A DNA stretch of 16,575 nucleotides from Candidatus Sumerlaeota bacterium (lineage in GTDB: Bacteria > Sumerlaeota > Sumerlaeia > MWCT01 > JAGHBZ01), in the NCBI GenBank assembly GCA_021160705.1, contig JAGHBZ010000360.1, forward strand, positions 1 through 16,575, written 5' to 3'. Both the position numbers and the translations under genes were made by a program. This document shows positions 1 through 8,927 of the stretch, piece after piece. Numbering within the stretch: position 1 is the stretch's first letter; each line of letters starts with the position of its first letter. The notes beneath the pieces are model-generated. The model did no database searches and had not been told where the DNA came from. It saw only the letters and a list, made by a program, of their open reading frames with translations.

Positions 1-583
1 CTCTTGTAATAACAGTATTTGCGGGTAATCTTCTTAAACTGTTCAAATCAAACCAGTGAATTTTTGCCATTAATATAGTCCCTGCATCGCCAAAGGTTTC
101 ATAACTTGCACCAAGTGAACCACCTACATATATCCTGGTAATATCTACTGGATGAATAGGAGCAAAGAACCCTTCATCTGTAATATGATAATCTTCGTCA
201 ACCCAGTATTCCCATCCATTGCAATTGAGATAATATTGCCCAATTTCTCTGGCTGGAGTATTGAAAAACAGCTCGTTCCCTTCCACACCATAATCCCCGC
301 ATTTCCACCCTCCGTTAAAACCTTCCCACCACGCATTAATGGAACTCTGCTTAAGACCAAGAGACCAATCGCCAATGTGGTTATAGCCTTGTCCGCAACA
401 CACAGGATTCCAAATCCCAAAGATCCAGCTTCCATCATATCCAATATTTTCAGACTGCCCAAAGTTCACCCGCATCGTGTTGAGCGCGTCCGCGCCGTCA
501 AACAGGTCGTTCAGGATACGCGCCGGCGGAATCTGTCGCCTGTCGGCTATCTTGCCGGTTATTTTGAAGCATTTGTCTACCAT
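1..583 (-). CDS. Tail-tip or tail-fibre protein, N-terminal part (runs off left edge)
   Basis: This reading frame is open for 194 codons, from an ATG at 583-581 to the left edge, so the protein is incomplete. The start overlaps the TAG stop of the upstream 1093-residue gene (579-577), as is usual for coupled phage genes. A GAGG lies about 13 bases upstream, a little far. The first 35 or so residues (MVDKCFKITGKIADRRQIPP onward) are polar and encoded by GC-rich codons. The rest is rich in Gly, Trp, Tyr and Asn, with Cys in CCGQG, WKCGDY and LNCNGW, and looks like an all-beta surface protein. I do not recognise a family. Its position after the tape measure, hub and large tip genes suggests a host-contact or fibre protein acting outside the cell. 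That role is inferred from gene order only; reality as a gene rests on the long open frame and operon fit. Confidence 0.7.
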   Translation of the reverse strand, partial: MVDKCFKITGKIADRRQIPPARILNDLFDGADALNTMRVNFGQSENIGYDGSWIFGIWNPVCCGQGYNHIGDWSLGLKQSSINAWWEGFNGGWKCGDYGVEGNELFFNTPAREIGQYYLNCNGWEYWVDEDYHITDEGFFAPIHPVDITRIYVGGSLGASYETFGDAGTILMAKIHWFDLNSLRRLPANTVITR

Positions 584-3500
584 TCGTTGTACCAATCCTC
601 AGAGATATATATTTCCCCCTTTGCCCTCTCTATGTGCAAATGCTCGGAGGGAATGTCAATCCACTCCCCTGCCCCCGCATCCGCAACCATCACCTCAAGG
701 GAATGCCCAGGATGTATGACTCCGGTGGCGTATACCCTGAACTCCACGTCCACCAGCCCAGACCCGTGGTTCTTCAGCAGGTCGTTCTCGTCCTCCACAT
801 ATAGGACGTCCCTCTTGCCTCCCCATCGGCTCATTGGGTGCGAAGGCTGTGGGACGCCGCCCACCATCACGTCCGAAGCATAATACGGTGGCAACCCGAC
901 CAAGTCCTGCCAGGGATAGTTCTGGCTGTCCGACTGCCACTTTATCTCCACCATCTCACCCGAGTTGTCATAATGGAAAATGATTTTCCAATAGTTGTCC
1001 GAGTCCTGAAACACATAGAACGTGTCCTTAGCGAAATCGTCCGGATTCGTTATCCTCGTGAACGCATTCCCGTCAAGGTCATAAACCTCAATTGTGTCTG
1101 GATTTGCCTGAAAATCCTCGTCTGTGGTATACCAGATTATAGTCCCTGAAGGTATCGTTGAGCCGTTTATTTCAATGTAATCTTCCCAGTTCGGAGAGTT
1201 GTTCAGTTTGTAATAAATCCTGATAACATCGTCTACGTTCTCTTGCGAAAAGCAAATTATATTTCTGTATTCTGGGTTTTCAGGCGTTCCAAGATTTTCG
1301 CACCAATACTCATCATACGCAAGGTGCCCAGGTCTAATATCGTATCGTGTCATTTCTATCTCATTTTCACCATCAACTCGTCTGACCGATATATCAGTTA
1401 ATTTGTCGCCATCTTCTACCGATATAACATAAAATCCCTCTATGGTATAGAATGCTAGCTTCTGCACTGATGGCAACCCTGAGGTGTATTCGTTTGTTCC
1501 GCTGTGGGCTTTGGTTTCCCGTATCCAGAACCTTTTCTGATACAACGGATGCCCGTCAGGGACGTTGAACTCTATCACGTCCCCCTCACAGGCGAAATGT
1601 TCCCTGCAATGGATGGTCTTGTAGCGGTCTATCTCGTAGTAGGAATTGATTTTCTTCCACAACGGAGGCTCTACTATATTGCCACCTCCGGCGAATTCCA
1701 CCGTCTCGTCATAGGAAGGCATTCCCGGAACGGTGCGTGCAGCTCGATGTGTACCCAATCTGCATTCTACCTTGAAAACATCGGGCTCTTCCTCACTTAG
1801 GCTTGCGACATAGCCGGATGCCTTTGCACCCTGGCTCTCACCCCAGTCGTTGGAATATCCAGCCAATGCCTTCAGCGTGATTTTTATTCTGTATGTGTTG
1901 CCCCCTATGACCCAATAGCCAAACTCTATTCCGCAATCAATTTGGGAATAATTTTTATCCTTCTCTATCTTGGGCAACCAGAAAGTCTTACTGATGAACC
2001 TCTGCACATACGCCTCCCCGACGCCCGACAGCGACCCATCATCCCGAAGAACCCCTCTTTGCACACGACTGAAGTAATTGCGTATCAGACGATACGGGTC
2101 AGAGACATCGTTCGCCAATTGGTCATATTTGGTTCGTCTGATATCCCATCCATAAACAGTTTGAGCCAAGACACCTGCATACCCCCCGGTATCGTCGATT
2201 ATAACCTGTTCTATATTCTGGAATGTCCTATCATCAATGAATGCCCCTTGGTAGAATTCGTTTGTCCCATCATTAAAAAGCCCATACTGTGGCGATGTTC
2301 CCTGTCCATATACCCACGACCGTTTACCAAACATCTGCACCGCTGAACTCAGTCTATTCAAACCTAACTGATACCCAATAGAAGGTACTCCATCATCAGC
2401 CCTGCCCAGATAAAAATTCCGATGATGGGAAACGCCGGGGAACATCTGCTGGATGTACGTATTCGCCCCGATTCTGGCTTGGTCAATCAATTTCGCAGAC
2501 AGCTGAAACGGCTTCTCCTCCTCAAACCCATCGCACTCGCTCGGCTGATAGCACCTTCCGGGAACGAATTTGGAAAATCCAGACGCTGTCTGGTATTTTT
2601 TGCACCAATACTTTTTCCCATTGTATTGTTCTCCAATTCCACAGACGCCATTGTAGTCAGGCACACAATTTGCGCATTTCCCGATACAAACAGCCTCTTT
2701 CTGTTTGTCAATGTCGGTTGCCTCTGGCAAGTAATCCACGCGCACCAACGAGGCATCCGAGAGCAAGTCCTCTGAGGGCGAGAAGTCCGGCGGCAAATAT
2801 CCTCTAAGCCACAATGTCGTTTTCCAACTAATTGGTGAAACCGTCTGCTCTATCCAAATCCGTTTCTGGGAAATGACTTGCTCAGTAATATCAATCCATC
2901 CCTCGTTCGTAAGTTTCTGGATGCATATCGTGGCTCCTTTTTTTACCGTTTTTCCGTTTATCTCCTCACTTGACCCCGCCTTGGGCAATGCTATCCGACA
3001 ATCTTCTCCCTTTTTGTTTTTCAATTCTATCCTTCCGTATTCATCAAGGCTGTCCACTGGCGCTATTATGAAATGTGGAACGCAATAGAGCCATTCATTG
3101 TCCCGGGGCTCAATCCATTGCTCAGGTCTGCTATACCTGAAAAGAGAGACTTTGAACTCAGGTTCTTCATACTCAGGGTCATCAGGGTCTCGCTTGTGTG
3201 GGTCTTTTGCATACATAGCTTGTGTTACTGCTTGGTCTACCGTGATGGTGAAATAGCCATTCTCTAGAGTTGATAAATCCATATCAGCGACTTCACATTC
3301 AATTTTGTCAGCAATAATAGAGTCATCTGAGAACTTCACCTTATCTGTTGGTGCAATTGAGCCTGTCACGTGCACCCACCGTCTTACTGGTGGGGTGACT
3401 TCTAAATCCCAGTAGCTATACGAGTAGACGCAAACCTCTTTGGGGTTCGTATCAACGCCCTCTTCATATTTCAGCTTAAGCGTAGTGGCGCCTATTACTT

Positions 3501-3858
3501 CAAGTATTTCCCAGGAGCCGAGTAACTTTACGTAATTATCAAGGTCTTGAGTACTATATAGAAAATTAAACCCATCCAGCCCACACGCTACCCAATGCTT
3601 GAAGGACAGTGCCCGCTGTAGCATTCTTATGTCTTTTGCTGAGAACCGATACTGGTCTGGTATCGGATTGTTCCCATCGTTGGATAAAATCCTTATTTCC
3701 CCAAGTGCCTTGCAGGTTGTTTTCTTCAGACAGTTTTCGCATCGGTTATGATACGCTACGTCTATGTATCCGTTTGGATTCAATGACGGTATCCATATCC
3801 AGGGATACTCCGGATACGGTTCAGCAGATTGGAATGTCTTATGGTCTTTCAAAAGCAT
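577..3858 (-). CDS. Large Cys-rich tail-tip protein (1093 aa)
   Basis: This is the longest gene in the window. It starts six bases after the stop of the 117-residue gene, with GGAG about 11 bases upstream. No transmembrane segment or signal peptide is evident; the protein looks mainly beta and rich in Tyr, Trp and Asp. It has two Cys clusters. Near the N-terminus, C40-x2-C43-x5-C49 (RCENCLKKTTC). In the middle, C391, C395, C398, C406, C419, C436 and C442 lie within 52 residues. That density is unusual for a phage structural protein and suggests a bound metal, an iron-sulfur cluster or disulfides. Gene order (tape measure, hub candidate, 117-aa protein, this gene) places it at the distal tail tip, where size and composition fit receptor binding or host-surface contact. 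I do not recognise a named family. Tail-tip role moderately likely; molecular function unknown. Confidence 0.75.
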   Translation of the reverse strand: MLLKDHKTFQSAEPYPEYPWIWIPSLNPNGYIDVAYHNRCENCLKKTTCKALGEIRILSNDGNNPIPDQYRFSAKDIRMLQRALSFKHWVACGLDGFNFLYSTQDLDNYVKLLGSWEILEVIGATTLKLKYEEGVDTNPKEVCVYSYSYWDLEVTPPVRRWVHVTGSIAPTDKVKFSDDSIIADKIECEVADMDLSTLENGYFTITVDQAVTQAMYAKDPHKRDPDDPEYEEPEFKVSLFRYSRPEQWIEPRDNEWLYCVPHFIIAPVDSLDEYGRIELKNKKGEDCRIALPKAGSSEEINGKTVKKGATICIQKLTNEGWIDITEQVISQKRIWIEQTVSPISWKTTLWLRGYLPPDFSPSEDLLSDASLVRVDYLPEATDIDKQKEAVCIGKCANCVPDYNGVCGIGEQYNGKKYWCKKYQTASGFSKFVPGRCYQPSECDGFEEEKPFQLSAKLIDQARIGANTYIQQMFPGVSHHRNFYLGRADDGVPSIGYQLGLNRLSSAVQMFGKRSWVYGQGTSPQYGLFNDGTNEFYQGAFIDDRTFQNIEQVIIDDTGGYAGVLAQTVYGWDIRRTKYDQLANDVSDPYRLIRNYFSRVQRGVLRDDGSLSGVGEAYVQRFISKTFWLPKIEKDKNYSQIDCGIEFGYWVIGGNTYRIKITLKALAGYSNDWGESQGAKASGYVASLSEEEPDVFKVECRLGTHRAARTVPGMPSYDETVEFAGGGNIVEPPLWKKINSYYEIDRYKTIHCREHFACEGDVIEFNVPDGHPLYQKRFWIRETKAHSGTNEYTSGLPSVQKLAFYTIEGFYVISVEDGDKLTDISVRRVDGENEIEMTRYDIRPGHLAYDEYWCENLGTPENPEYRNIICFSQENVDDVIRIYYKLNNSPNWEDYIEINGSTIPSGTIIWYTTDEDFQANPDTIEVYDLDGNAFTRITNPDDFAKDTFYVFQDSDNYWKIIFHYDNSGEMVEIKWQSDSQNYPWQDLVGLPPYYASDVMVGGVPQPSHPMSRWGGKRDVLYVEDENDLLKNHGSGLVDVEFRVYATGVIHPGHSLEVMVADAGAGEWIDIPSEHLHIERAKGEIYISEDWYNEW

Positions 3859-3864
3859 TCTTTT

Positions 3865-4218
3865 CTATGCTCCGTCACCACCTAATGCAGTCAAATATCC
3901 AAACAGTCCTGTATGTCCGTGAGGCATAATCAAAAACAAAGAACCTTGTGAACCGCCACTGGCAACCCAGGCGCCAAATACATTTCCACCTTTCTCTATT
4001 GCCGTCGGATTCCATTCAGGCAAAAAGACACCTATCTTTGGATTACCATTTATATCGCTTGCAATTCTGGGTGTGCCGTCATTATTCCTTATAATGTTTC
4101 CATTATTGTCCCTCTCATATTCCACCATTATCACGCCGTGCAATTTGGGACTATCAGTTGAGCCAGACACAATCTTCTTAATCTCGTTATTGATGTCTTC
4201 CACAACTAAAAATTTCAT
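3865..4218 (-). CDS. Hypothetical tail-region protein (117 aa)
   Basis: The ATG at 4218 is preceded by AGAGG about 8 bases upstream, and the stop lies six bases before the next gene, so it fits the operon. The protein starts MKFLVVEDINNEIKKIVSGS. Residues about 45-75 are rich in Asn, Asp and Gly in short repeating turns (DNNGN, NNDGTP, DINGNP), which suggests beta-hairpins or loop calcium sites. The last 35 residues are Gly-rich and hydrophobic (GSQGSLFLIMPHGHTGLFGY). I do not recognise the family. Lying between the hub candidate and the large tip protein, it is probably a tail-tip component or an accessory for tip assembly. That is inference from position. Confidence 0.65.
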   Translation of the reverse strand: MKFLVVEDINNEIKKIVSGSTDSPKLHGVIMVEYERDNNGNIIRNNDGTPRIASDINGNPKIGVFLPEWNPTAIEKGGNVFGAWVASGGSQGSLFLIMPHGHTGLFGYLTALGGDGA

Positions 4219-4241
4219 ATTCTCTACCTCTGCGTTTAAGA

Positions 4242-4400
4242 TTATTGTTCTTCAATTTCCGTTTTTATATGCCACTTGAATGTCGGGATTTCTATTCTTC
4301 TTTTATACCTCCCGTTTTTTACTCTATACTTCAAAATAGGTCTGCTTTCTTTCTGTTTCACTCCCTGTATGAACCAGGATATTATGTTCTTGCCTTTCAT
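4242..4400 (-). pseudogene. Small ORF (about 52 codons) with an apparent frameshift near its start
   Basis: The 186-base gap between the hub candidate and the 117-aa gene appears to hold a broken small gene. An ATG at 4400-4398, five codon-free bases after and 9 bases downstream of an AAGGGG, begins MKGKNII and hits TAG after 22 codons. The frame reached by skipping one base around codon 7 instead reads SWFIQGVKQKESRPILKYRV and continues, rich in Lys, Arg, Glu and Ile, to a TAA at 4244-4242, just before the next gene's ribosome binding site. That second frame has no start of its own: a TAA lies immediately upstream. A natural one-base loss, a sequencing error or a programmed +1 shift would all explain it. 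Composition resembles the neighbours. Function unknown; an intact relative would settle it. Confidence 0.4.
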
Positions 4401-4404
4401 TACA

Positions 4405-6387
4405 TCATTCCCCTTCCACTGTTATGAAAGTTCTTCCCCCCGTCTTATCACGTTCGATACAAAACGCTGTTATGAAACCATTGAATTCGCTCCTATCAGG
4501 TATGACCGTCCCATCTGGTGCCTGCACTGACGACAACTGAACGTGCCACCCTACATCTATCGGGAACACTATTGGAAACTCATATTCTCTTCTTATTTTC
4601 CCCTGCTTATGCTGTTTGCGACAGTACTGTAAAACCCTCTCCGCATCTACCCAATCTATAACCTCCGCAGAGATTCTTCTTGGGGGCGAATTCACGACCC
4701 TTAAACCAATATCTTCTTCAATTTCTATATTCTGTTTTCTTCGTCTTATTGAAACTCTGCGGAGGGGCTCATTTACATATTGGGTTTCACATTGAACCGT
4801 TCGCCATTCTCCTGTCTCTTTATCAATCTGCTTCTTGACCATCTCCAGCCAATATCCCTCGGCTCCGTCTATTGGTCTATACACTTTCTCTATATGCTCA
4901 ATAAAAGCAGTAGGCGTCAGATTCCAAATTGCATCGAACAGTTCTTTAATATCAGTTAAGTTCGGAACCAACGGAAGGAAATCCTTAATCTCGCCTACAG
5001 GATAATCTTCTTCAGTGGTGTATGCTAGGGGCTTGAACTTGTAGTGGTATTGTTTTGTTTCTTCGTTGTATTGCGTGTCTTGTATGAAGAGTACTCCGAA
5101 CGAATCTTCAATCTCGCAAATAAGCTGTCCTGGTAACCCTACATCTAATCCCAAGGTATCGTTCCAAAATTTGTAGACAAACGTCACTTTTGCCAATGGC
5201 GTCCAGTGCTTGGGTGTTTCACATATTCCGTTATCATAATAGCACCATTTAGATTGCACCTTCACGATGACAGGCTGATAATTGGCTGTAAAGTCCGTAG
5301 ATACTGGCAACAGAGAATCCTGTCTTGGAGTCTCCCATTTGTACTCTGTGAAATGCCAATAATGAACTTCTTGCTCCACAATTTTATCTATTTCAAATGT
5401 GGTCCCATCTTTCTCTTGAATTACTTTTCGTTCTTTATATAAATACACCAGCGGACCCTTTTCTCCGAATATATCACGGCTGTATTTTCTAAGCTCATAG
5501 TTTTGTTGCCAGGTAGGAATATCATTTTCCCACCCTTGAAATGTCATATTGGAAATCGTTTCCTCAATTAATTCTCCGTAACTCGGTATCTTGAACGTTA
5601 ACCCATAAAGCTCTATCGTCTCATACCTGAATTGGTTTTCATACGTTTTCATCGGATATCTGTCAGGTATAAATTCCCCCTCGTATCCCTCCACCTTTAT
5701 ACTTGATGGTGCCACGTCATAATTATACGACTCTTTCACCTGGCTTCCCGATTTTATCTCTACAGACCCGCTTAGCGGATGCACGTTTCTGTCTATTATG
5801 TACAGGGTATTCGCATCTCCGAAAATCAGGGGGTTAAAAAGGGCAACCAAATCCAGTATCACTTCAATAAACGGAACCCCCTGAGGAACTCTTATTTGCC
5901 TGACCCAGTACGGAAAACAGTTGTTGAGAACTTGTGAAAACCCCGCCAATACCCCCAGGTAATTAATAATATCGCCTGATGACCACGCATATCGTCCGAA
6001 CTCGTCATCTGTCAATCTTATCAATGGAACAAACAACAGATTTTTGTACTTCCCCCATTCATTCTGGAACTCTTTATATTCTCTGTGTGTTAACGCCAAA
6101 AACCTGAGCTCTTTGCTGTATGATTTCAATGTCAACTCCCTTTCCTTCGTGTATGTCTTGATTCTTGCAACAAAGCCTCTCCTGTCTGCTTTGTACTCAA
6201 CGCTCTCTACAAACACATTATATCGACGCCCAAAAAGAGAAAAAGAGAATTGGTCTTTAGGAGAATAAGAAGGAAGACTCTCCGCTTGATACGGTATTTC
6301 TATCTCTACTTCTTGACCCAATACTTGTCCCGCTTGTTCTATCGTATATCCGGAACACGTTACCCCTATTTCATTTATCAGCTCCAT
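4405..6387 (-). CDS. Baseplate hub / distal tail protein candidate (660 aa)
   Basis: It starts (MELINEIGVTC) one base after the tape measure stop, in the arrangement TGAGATG. No good Shine-Dalgarno is visible, so translation is probably coupled to the upstream gene. The N-terminal 95 or so residues are beta-rich. Around residues 165-240 there is a segment of the type seen in tail hub proteins (VPFIEVILDLVALFNPLIFG, then NTLYIIDRN and a PSSIKVEG strand). The C-terminal 90 residues (DAERVLQYCRKQHKQGKI, then an IDVGWHVQLSS strand and a Thr-containing final strand) also resemble the end of gp27/late-control-D-type hub folds. Such proteins cap the tail tube and carry the tip. The hub assignment is pattern-based inference supported by its place directly after the tape measure. 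It could instead be a Dit-like or other tail-tip protein. Confidence 0.7.
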   Translation of the reverse strand: MELINEIGVTCSGYTIEQAGQVLGQEVEIEIPYQAESLPSYSPKDQFSFSLFGRRYNVFVESVEYKADRRGFVARIKTYTKERELTLKSYSKELRFLALTHREYKEFQNEWGKYKNLLFVPLIRLTDDEFGRYAWSSGDIINYLGVLAGFSQVLNNCFPYWVRQIRVPQGVPFIEVILDLVALFNPLIFGDANTLYIIDRNVHPLSGSVEIKSGSQVKESYNYDVAPSSIKVEGYEGEFIPDRYPMKTYENQFRYETIELYGLTFKIPSYGELIEETISNMTFQGWENDIPTWQQNYELRKYSRDIFGEKGPLVYLYKERKVIQEKDGTTFEIDKIVEQEVHYWHFTEYKWETPRQDSLLPVSTDFTANYQPVIVKVQSKWCYYDNGICETPKHWTPLAKVTFVYKFWNDTLGLDVGLPGQLICEIEDSFGVLFIQDTQYNEETKQYHYKFKPLAYTTEEDYPVGEIKDFLPLVPNLTDIKELFDAIWNLTPTAFIEHIEKVYRPIDGAEGYWLEMVKKQIDKETGEWRTVQCETQYVNEPLRRVSIRRRKQNIEIEEDIGLRVVNSPPRRISAEVIDWVDAERVLQYCRKQHKQGKIRREYEFPIVFPIDVGWHVQLSSVQAPDGTVIPDRSEFNGFITAFCIERDKTGGRTFITVEGE

Positions 6388-6388
6388 C

Positions 6389-8236
6389 TCAGTCTATCGG
6401 TAAGACCATCACCTCAAAAGGATTCAGTTTTGCCTCTGCCTCTCCGTTGTTTATGTTCAATTTGACAGGAACTTCCGTTTCCTTAGCAGACACTGTCACT
6501 TTGATTTCCTTTGTTTCTGGTTTTCCGCTCATTGCCTTGATTCCTTTTGAGTACAGCTTCAACTCCGTTGCAACATCGCTCAGAATATTTGGTATATTCA
6601 ACAACGACTTGAACTCCGTGATGCCTGCGAGCTGCGGCAAGGATGTCTTTCTCCGCGCTTGCTCAATCGCCATATCTACGATTCTTTCCTGGAATTCTTT
6701 ACGTGCTGGAGCGAGTTTATACCATGCTAACACCCCGTGTTTCATCAGCTCCTCTTTGGGTACTCCCCTCCTTGCCATAACATACAATTCACCCAGTTTC
6801 TTATCTGACAGATGGTAATAATGGAGCGTCTTTTTGACATTGCGAGCAAACGCCTTTTTCTCCTCTTCATTTACTAACGCTGAGTAGAACGCCTCCGTAA
6901 ATCCCTCGCCTCCGGGTTTCAGCTCCGCTATGATCCCTTTGATTATTGCAACTATGAACGGCATTGCCATCTTTATCCCTAACATTATGGCTTTTGCAAT
7001 TACATTACCGAGCAAGTTGACAAGGTTTTTTATTATGATTTTTAGATTTTCCTCTGCTGATTTACTCATACTTGTACCTGTAAACAAAAACCCCAAATAT
7101 TGCATTATTTTCTTTCTTATATTATCCAGAAACTCATTTACAGTTTTCCCAAAATACGTTTTGGCAAAATCTGTATCTAATATTTTTCTTATAAACTCAT
7201 TTAAATCCTTTAAATCCTGGATAAGATTCTTGAAAAATCCCATTCTGGTTACCTTGATAAGGAAAATCCGTATTGTGTCAAACAGATTGGCTACTTGAAC
7301 CTTGACCGTCTGAGCCATCTTAGCCATCGCCGATGATGGCACAACTGTCTCAAGATACCGGGACACTATAAGAAACGCTTCCAGCCCGCCTTTCTTCAAC
7401 GTTTCCGCGAATTCCTTTTCCGTTACCCCTATCCTTTCTGCCGCCGTGGAGACAGCTGTGTTGAACCTCATCTCAAATGTCCTCACTGAGTCTGCGCCGC
7501 CTTTCAATAGGTCTGATAATACCATTGGCAGCTGTGCGTATGTCCTCACGTCTATGAGCCTCACCTGTGCAGGCAACATCGCCAGCTTCTCGACCACTTC
7601 CTTGTTCAGCTTCTTGCCCGTGAAAAAGAACTCTCTCAACGGTGTCGTAGCAACTGCAGAGAAAGTCTCTATTAGACTCGACAGGGTCTCGGGCAACGTG
7701 ACAGCTCTCTTCTCTAGCCACCTGATTAACTTATCTGCCTTCTCCTTGCCCAGCAAAGCCTCCATCCTTGCGAAACTCACCTGAAACTTGTCATTTGCCC
7801 TGATTGTCTCCTTTACCAGCATCCCGATGCCAGCCAGGGTAACCCCCTTTATCACCATTCCTAACTTTAAGAATGTTGATATGATACCTGACAGTACCCC
7901 TGCAATTCGCATTAGTATTCTGAATGTGTTTTTACCAACGGAAGTTGCAATGTTGGTTATATGTACCAAATTTCTGCCCAATAATCCGAATCTTGATGAA
8001 AGCACTGACACAATCGGTGCAATTCGTGTACCGAACTTCCCAAACCTCATTCCCAGGTTTTTCAGCTCCATCTTGAGACGCCCCATCTTGAATCTTAATA
8101 TCATAAAACCTTGTTGCAACCTCGCGCCAAGCTTTATGCGATTAAAGTACGTGGCTTCTGACCTGATTTTCTTCAAGCTTTCAATCACTGCTTTATCGCC
8201 CCGAACAAACCATCTCAGGACTGCATTGCCTTCCAT
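6389..8236 (-). CDS. Tail tape measure protein (615 aa)
   Basis: This long, mostly helical protein directly follows the tail assembly chaperone frames, the standard place for the tape measure. The ATG at 8236 has GGAGA about 8 bases upstream, and the gene overlaps the end of the chaperone extension by 44 bases. The N-terminal 60 residues are basic and amphipathic. Hydrophobic helical stretches occur around residues 105-145 (VLSGIISTFLKLGMVIKGVT) and 420-440 (AIMLGIKMAMPFIVAIIKGI), as expected for a protein that lines the tube and later contacts the host membrane. Tape measure length sets tail length at about 1.5 angstroms per residue, so 615 residues would give a tail near 90 nm if not processed. 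I see no lysozyme or peptidase motif in it. Function as tail ruler and assembly scaffold is well supported by size, composition and position. Confidence 0.85.
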   Translation of the reverse strand: MEGNAVLRWFVRGDKAVIESLKKIRSEATYFNRIKLGARLQQGFMILRFKMGRLKMELKNLGMRFGKFGTRIAPIVSVLSSRFGLLGRNLVHITNIATSVGKNTFRILMRIAGVLSGIISTFLKLGMVIKGVTLAGIGMLVKETIRANDKFQVSFARMEALLGKEKADKLIRWLEKRAVTLPETLSSLIETFSAVATTPLREFFFTGKKLNKEVVEKLAMLPAQVRLIDVRTYAQLPMVLSDLLKGGADSVRTFEMRFNTAVSTAAERIGVTEKEFAETLKKGGLEAFLIVSRYLETVVPSSAMAKMAQTVKVQVANLFDTIRIFLIKVTRMGFFKNLIQDLKDLNEFIRKILDTDFAKTYFGKTVNEFLDNIRKKIMQYLGFLFTGTSMSKSAEENLKIIIKNLVNLLGNVIAKAIMLGIKMAMPFIVAIIKGIIAELKPGGEGFTEAFYSALVNEEEKKAFARNVKKTLHYYHLSDKKLGELYVMARRGVPKEELMKHGVLAWYKLAPARKEFQERIVDMAIEQARRKTSLPQLAGITEFKSLLNIPNILSDVATELKLYSKGIKAMSGKPETKEIKVTVSAKETEVPVKLNINNGEAEAKLNPFEVMVLPID

Positions 8237-8927
8237 TTCTCTTTCTCCATTCTATCAGATTTTCCAAATTTTCCTTGTCTGGGTTTTGTTTATACCTTGT
8301 CATCAAGATTTCTAATCTTCTTAACTCTTTCAATTTACCCAGAGATAGATTGAAACCCAGTTCTTTTGCCCTTTTAAGGCATTTCCATAAAAAATTGTTC
8401 ATACTTGCTCTTACCTGGACTATATCACCGCTCAAACAGGCTTTTTTTCGCTCCTCATCCCATAGCATATCAATATTACCAACGCTTCCCTTTTTCCTCC
8501 ATTTCTCCTTAAGCCTCTCACTGTACCTAATCCACTCATCGCATTCTCTTTCAGTCAACGGCGTGACATCATATGGAAATCCCTGCAATTCATCTTCTCT
8601 TATTTTCAGAGCTTCTTCTTTAGACCCAGCTATGTAGCTGTTTTCTTCCTTTTCCTCATCCCCTACTAGCAATATTTGGATTTTAAGTATGTCAAGAACC
8701 TGCAATTCCATAGCTTTGACAGACCAGTACAAATACTCCATCACTGACAATTGCGAAATTTCTCTCGGTGTCCAGCCATACGTCTTGGCTATCATCGGAA
8801 ATCCAGAATGAGAGAGCAAAAGGTCTATGAATCTTGAGCTTGTTCCGGAGTTTCTGGGAACGGCTGTCCTGTGAACATCTGAGCCAGTCCCTTTTTGATT
8901 GAATCCCAGATTTCTTTGCATTTTTTT
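8193..8927 (-). CDS. Tail assembly chaperone extension (T-like frame, made by -1 frameshift)
   Basis: This frame opens right after a TAA at 8930-8928, overlaps the end of the 150-aa chaperone gene by about 100 bases, and runs about 242 codons to the tape measure start. Its only early ATG (8921) sits inside a run of A's with no Shine-Dalgarno, so independent initiation is unlikely. It is in the -1 frame relative to the chaperone, and a -1 slip on the A9 run would fuse it after residue 119 for a product of about 361 residues. The recognisable globular part begins at SRFIDLLLSHSGFPMIAKTY and continues GWTPREISQL, the pattern of a tail chaperone T domain, followed by charged helices. In siphoviruses such G/GT proteins bind the tape measure and recruit tube protein. 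Strongly suggested by layout; the exact slip site is inferred. Confidence 0.75.
   Translation of the reverse strand, partial: KKMQRNLGFNQKGTGSDVHRTAVPRNSGTSSRFIDLLLSHSGFPMIAKTYGWTPREISQLSVMEYLYWSVKAMELQVLDILKIQILLVGDEEKEENSYIAGSKEEALKIREDELQGFPYDVTPLTERECDEWIRYSERLKEKWRKKGSVGNIDMLWDEERKKACLSGDIVQVRASMNNFLWKCLKRAKELGFNLSLGKLKELRRLEILMTRYKQNPDKENLENLIEWRKRNGRQCSPEMVCSGR

Noticed and set aside
145..462. Minus-strand open frame of 105 codons
   Set aside because: It is in a different frame from the 194-codon frame that is open from 583 to the left edge and fits the operon.
152..883. Plus-strand open frame of 243 codons
   Set aside because: It lies antisense to the left-edge gene and the end of the 1093-aa gene, is rich in Pro and Ser, has no ribosome binding site, and crosses a gene boundary. 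It is a shadow.
7473..7721. Minus-strand 82-codon frame inside the tape measure gene
   Set aside because: Overlaps the tape measure in another frame with no ribosome binding site.
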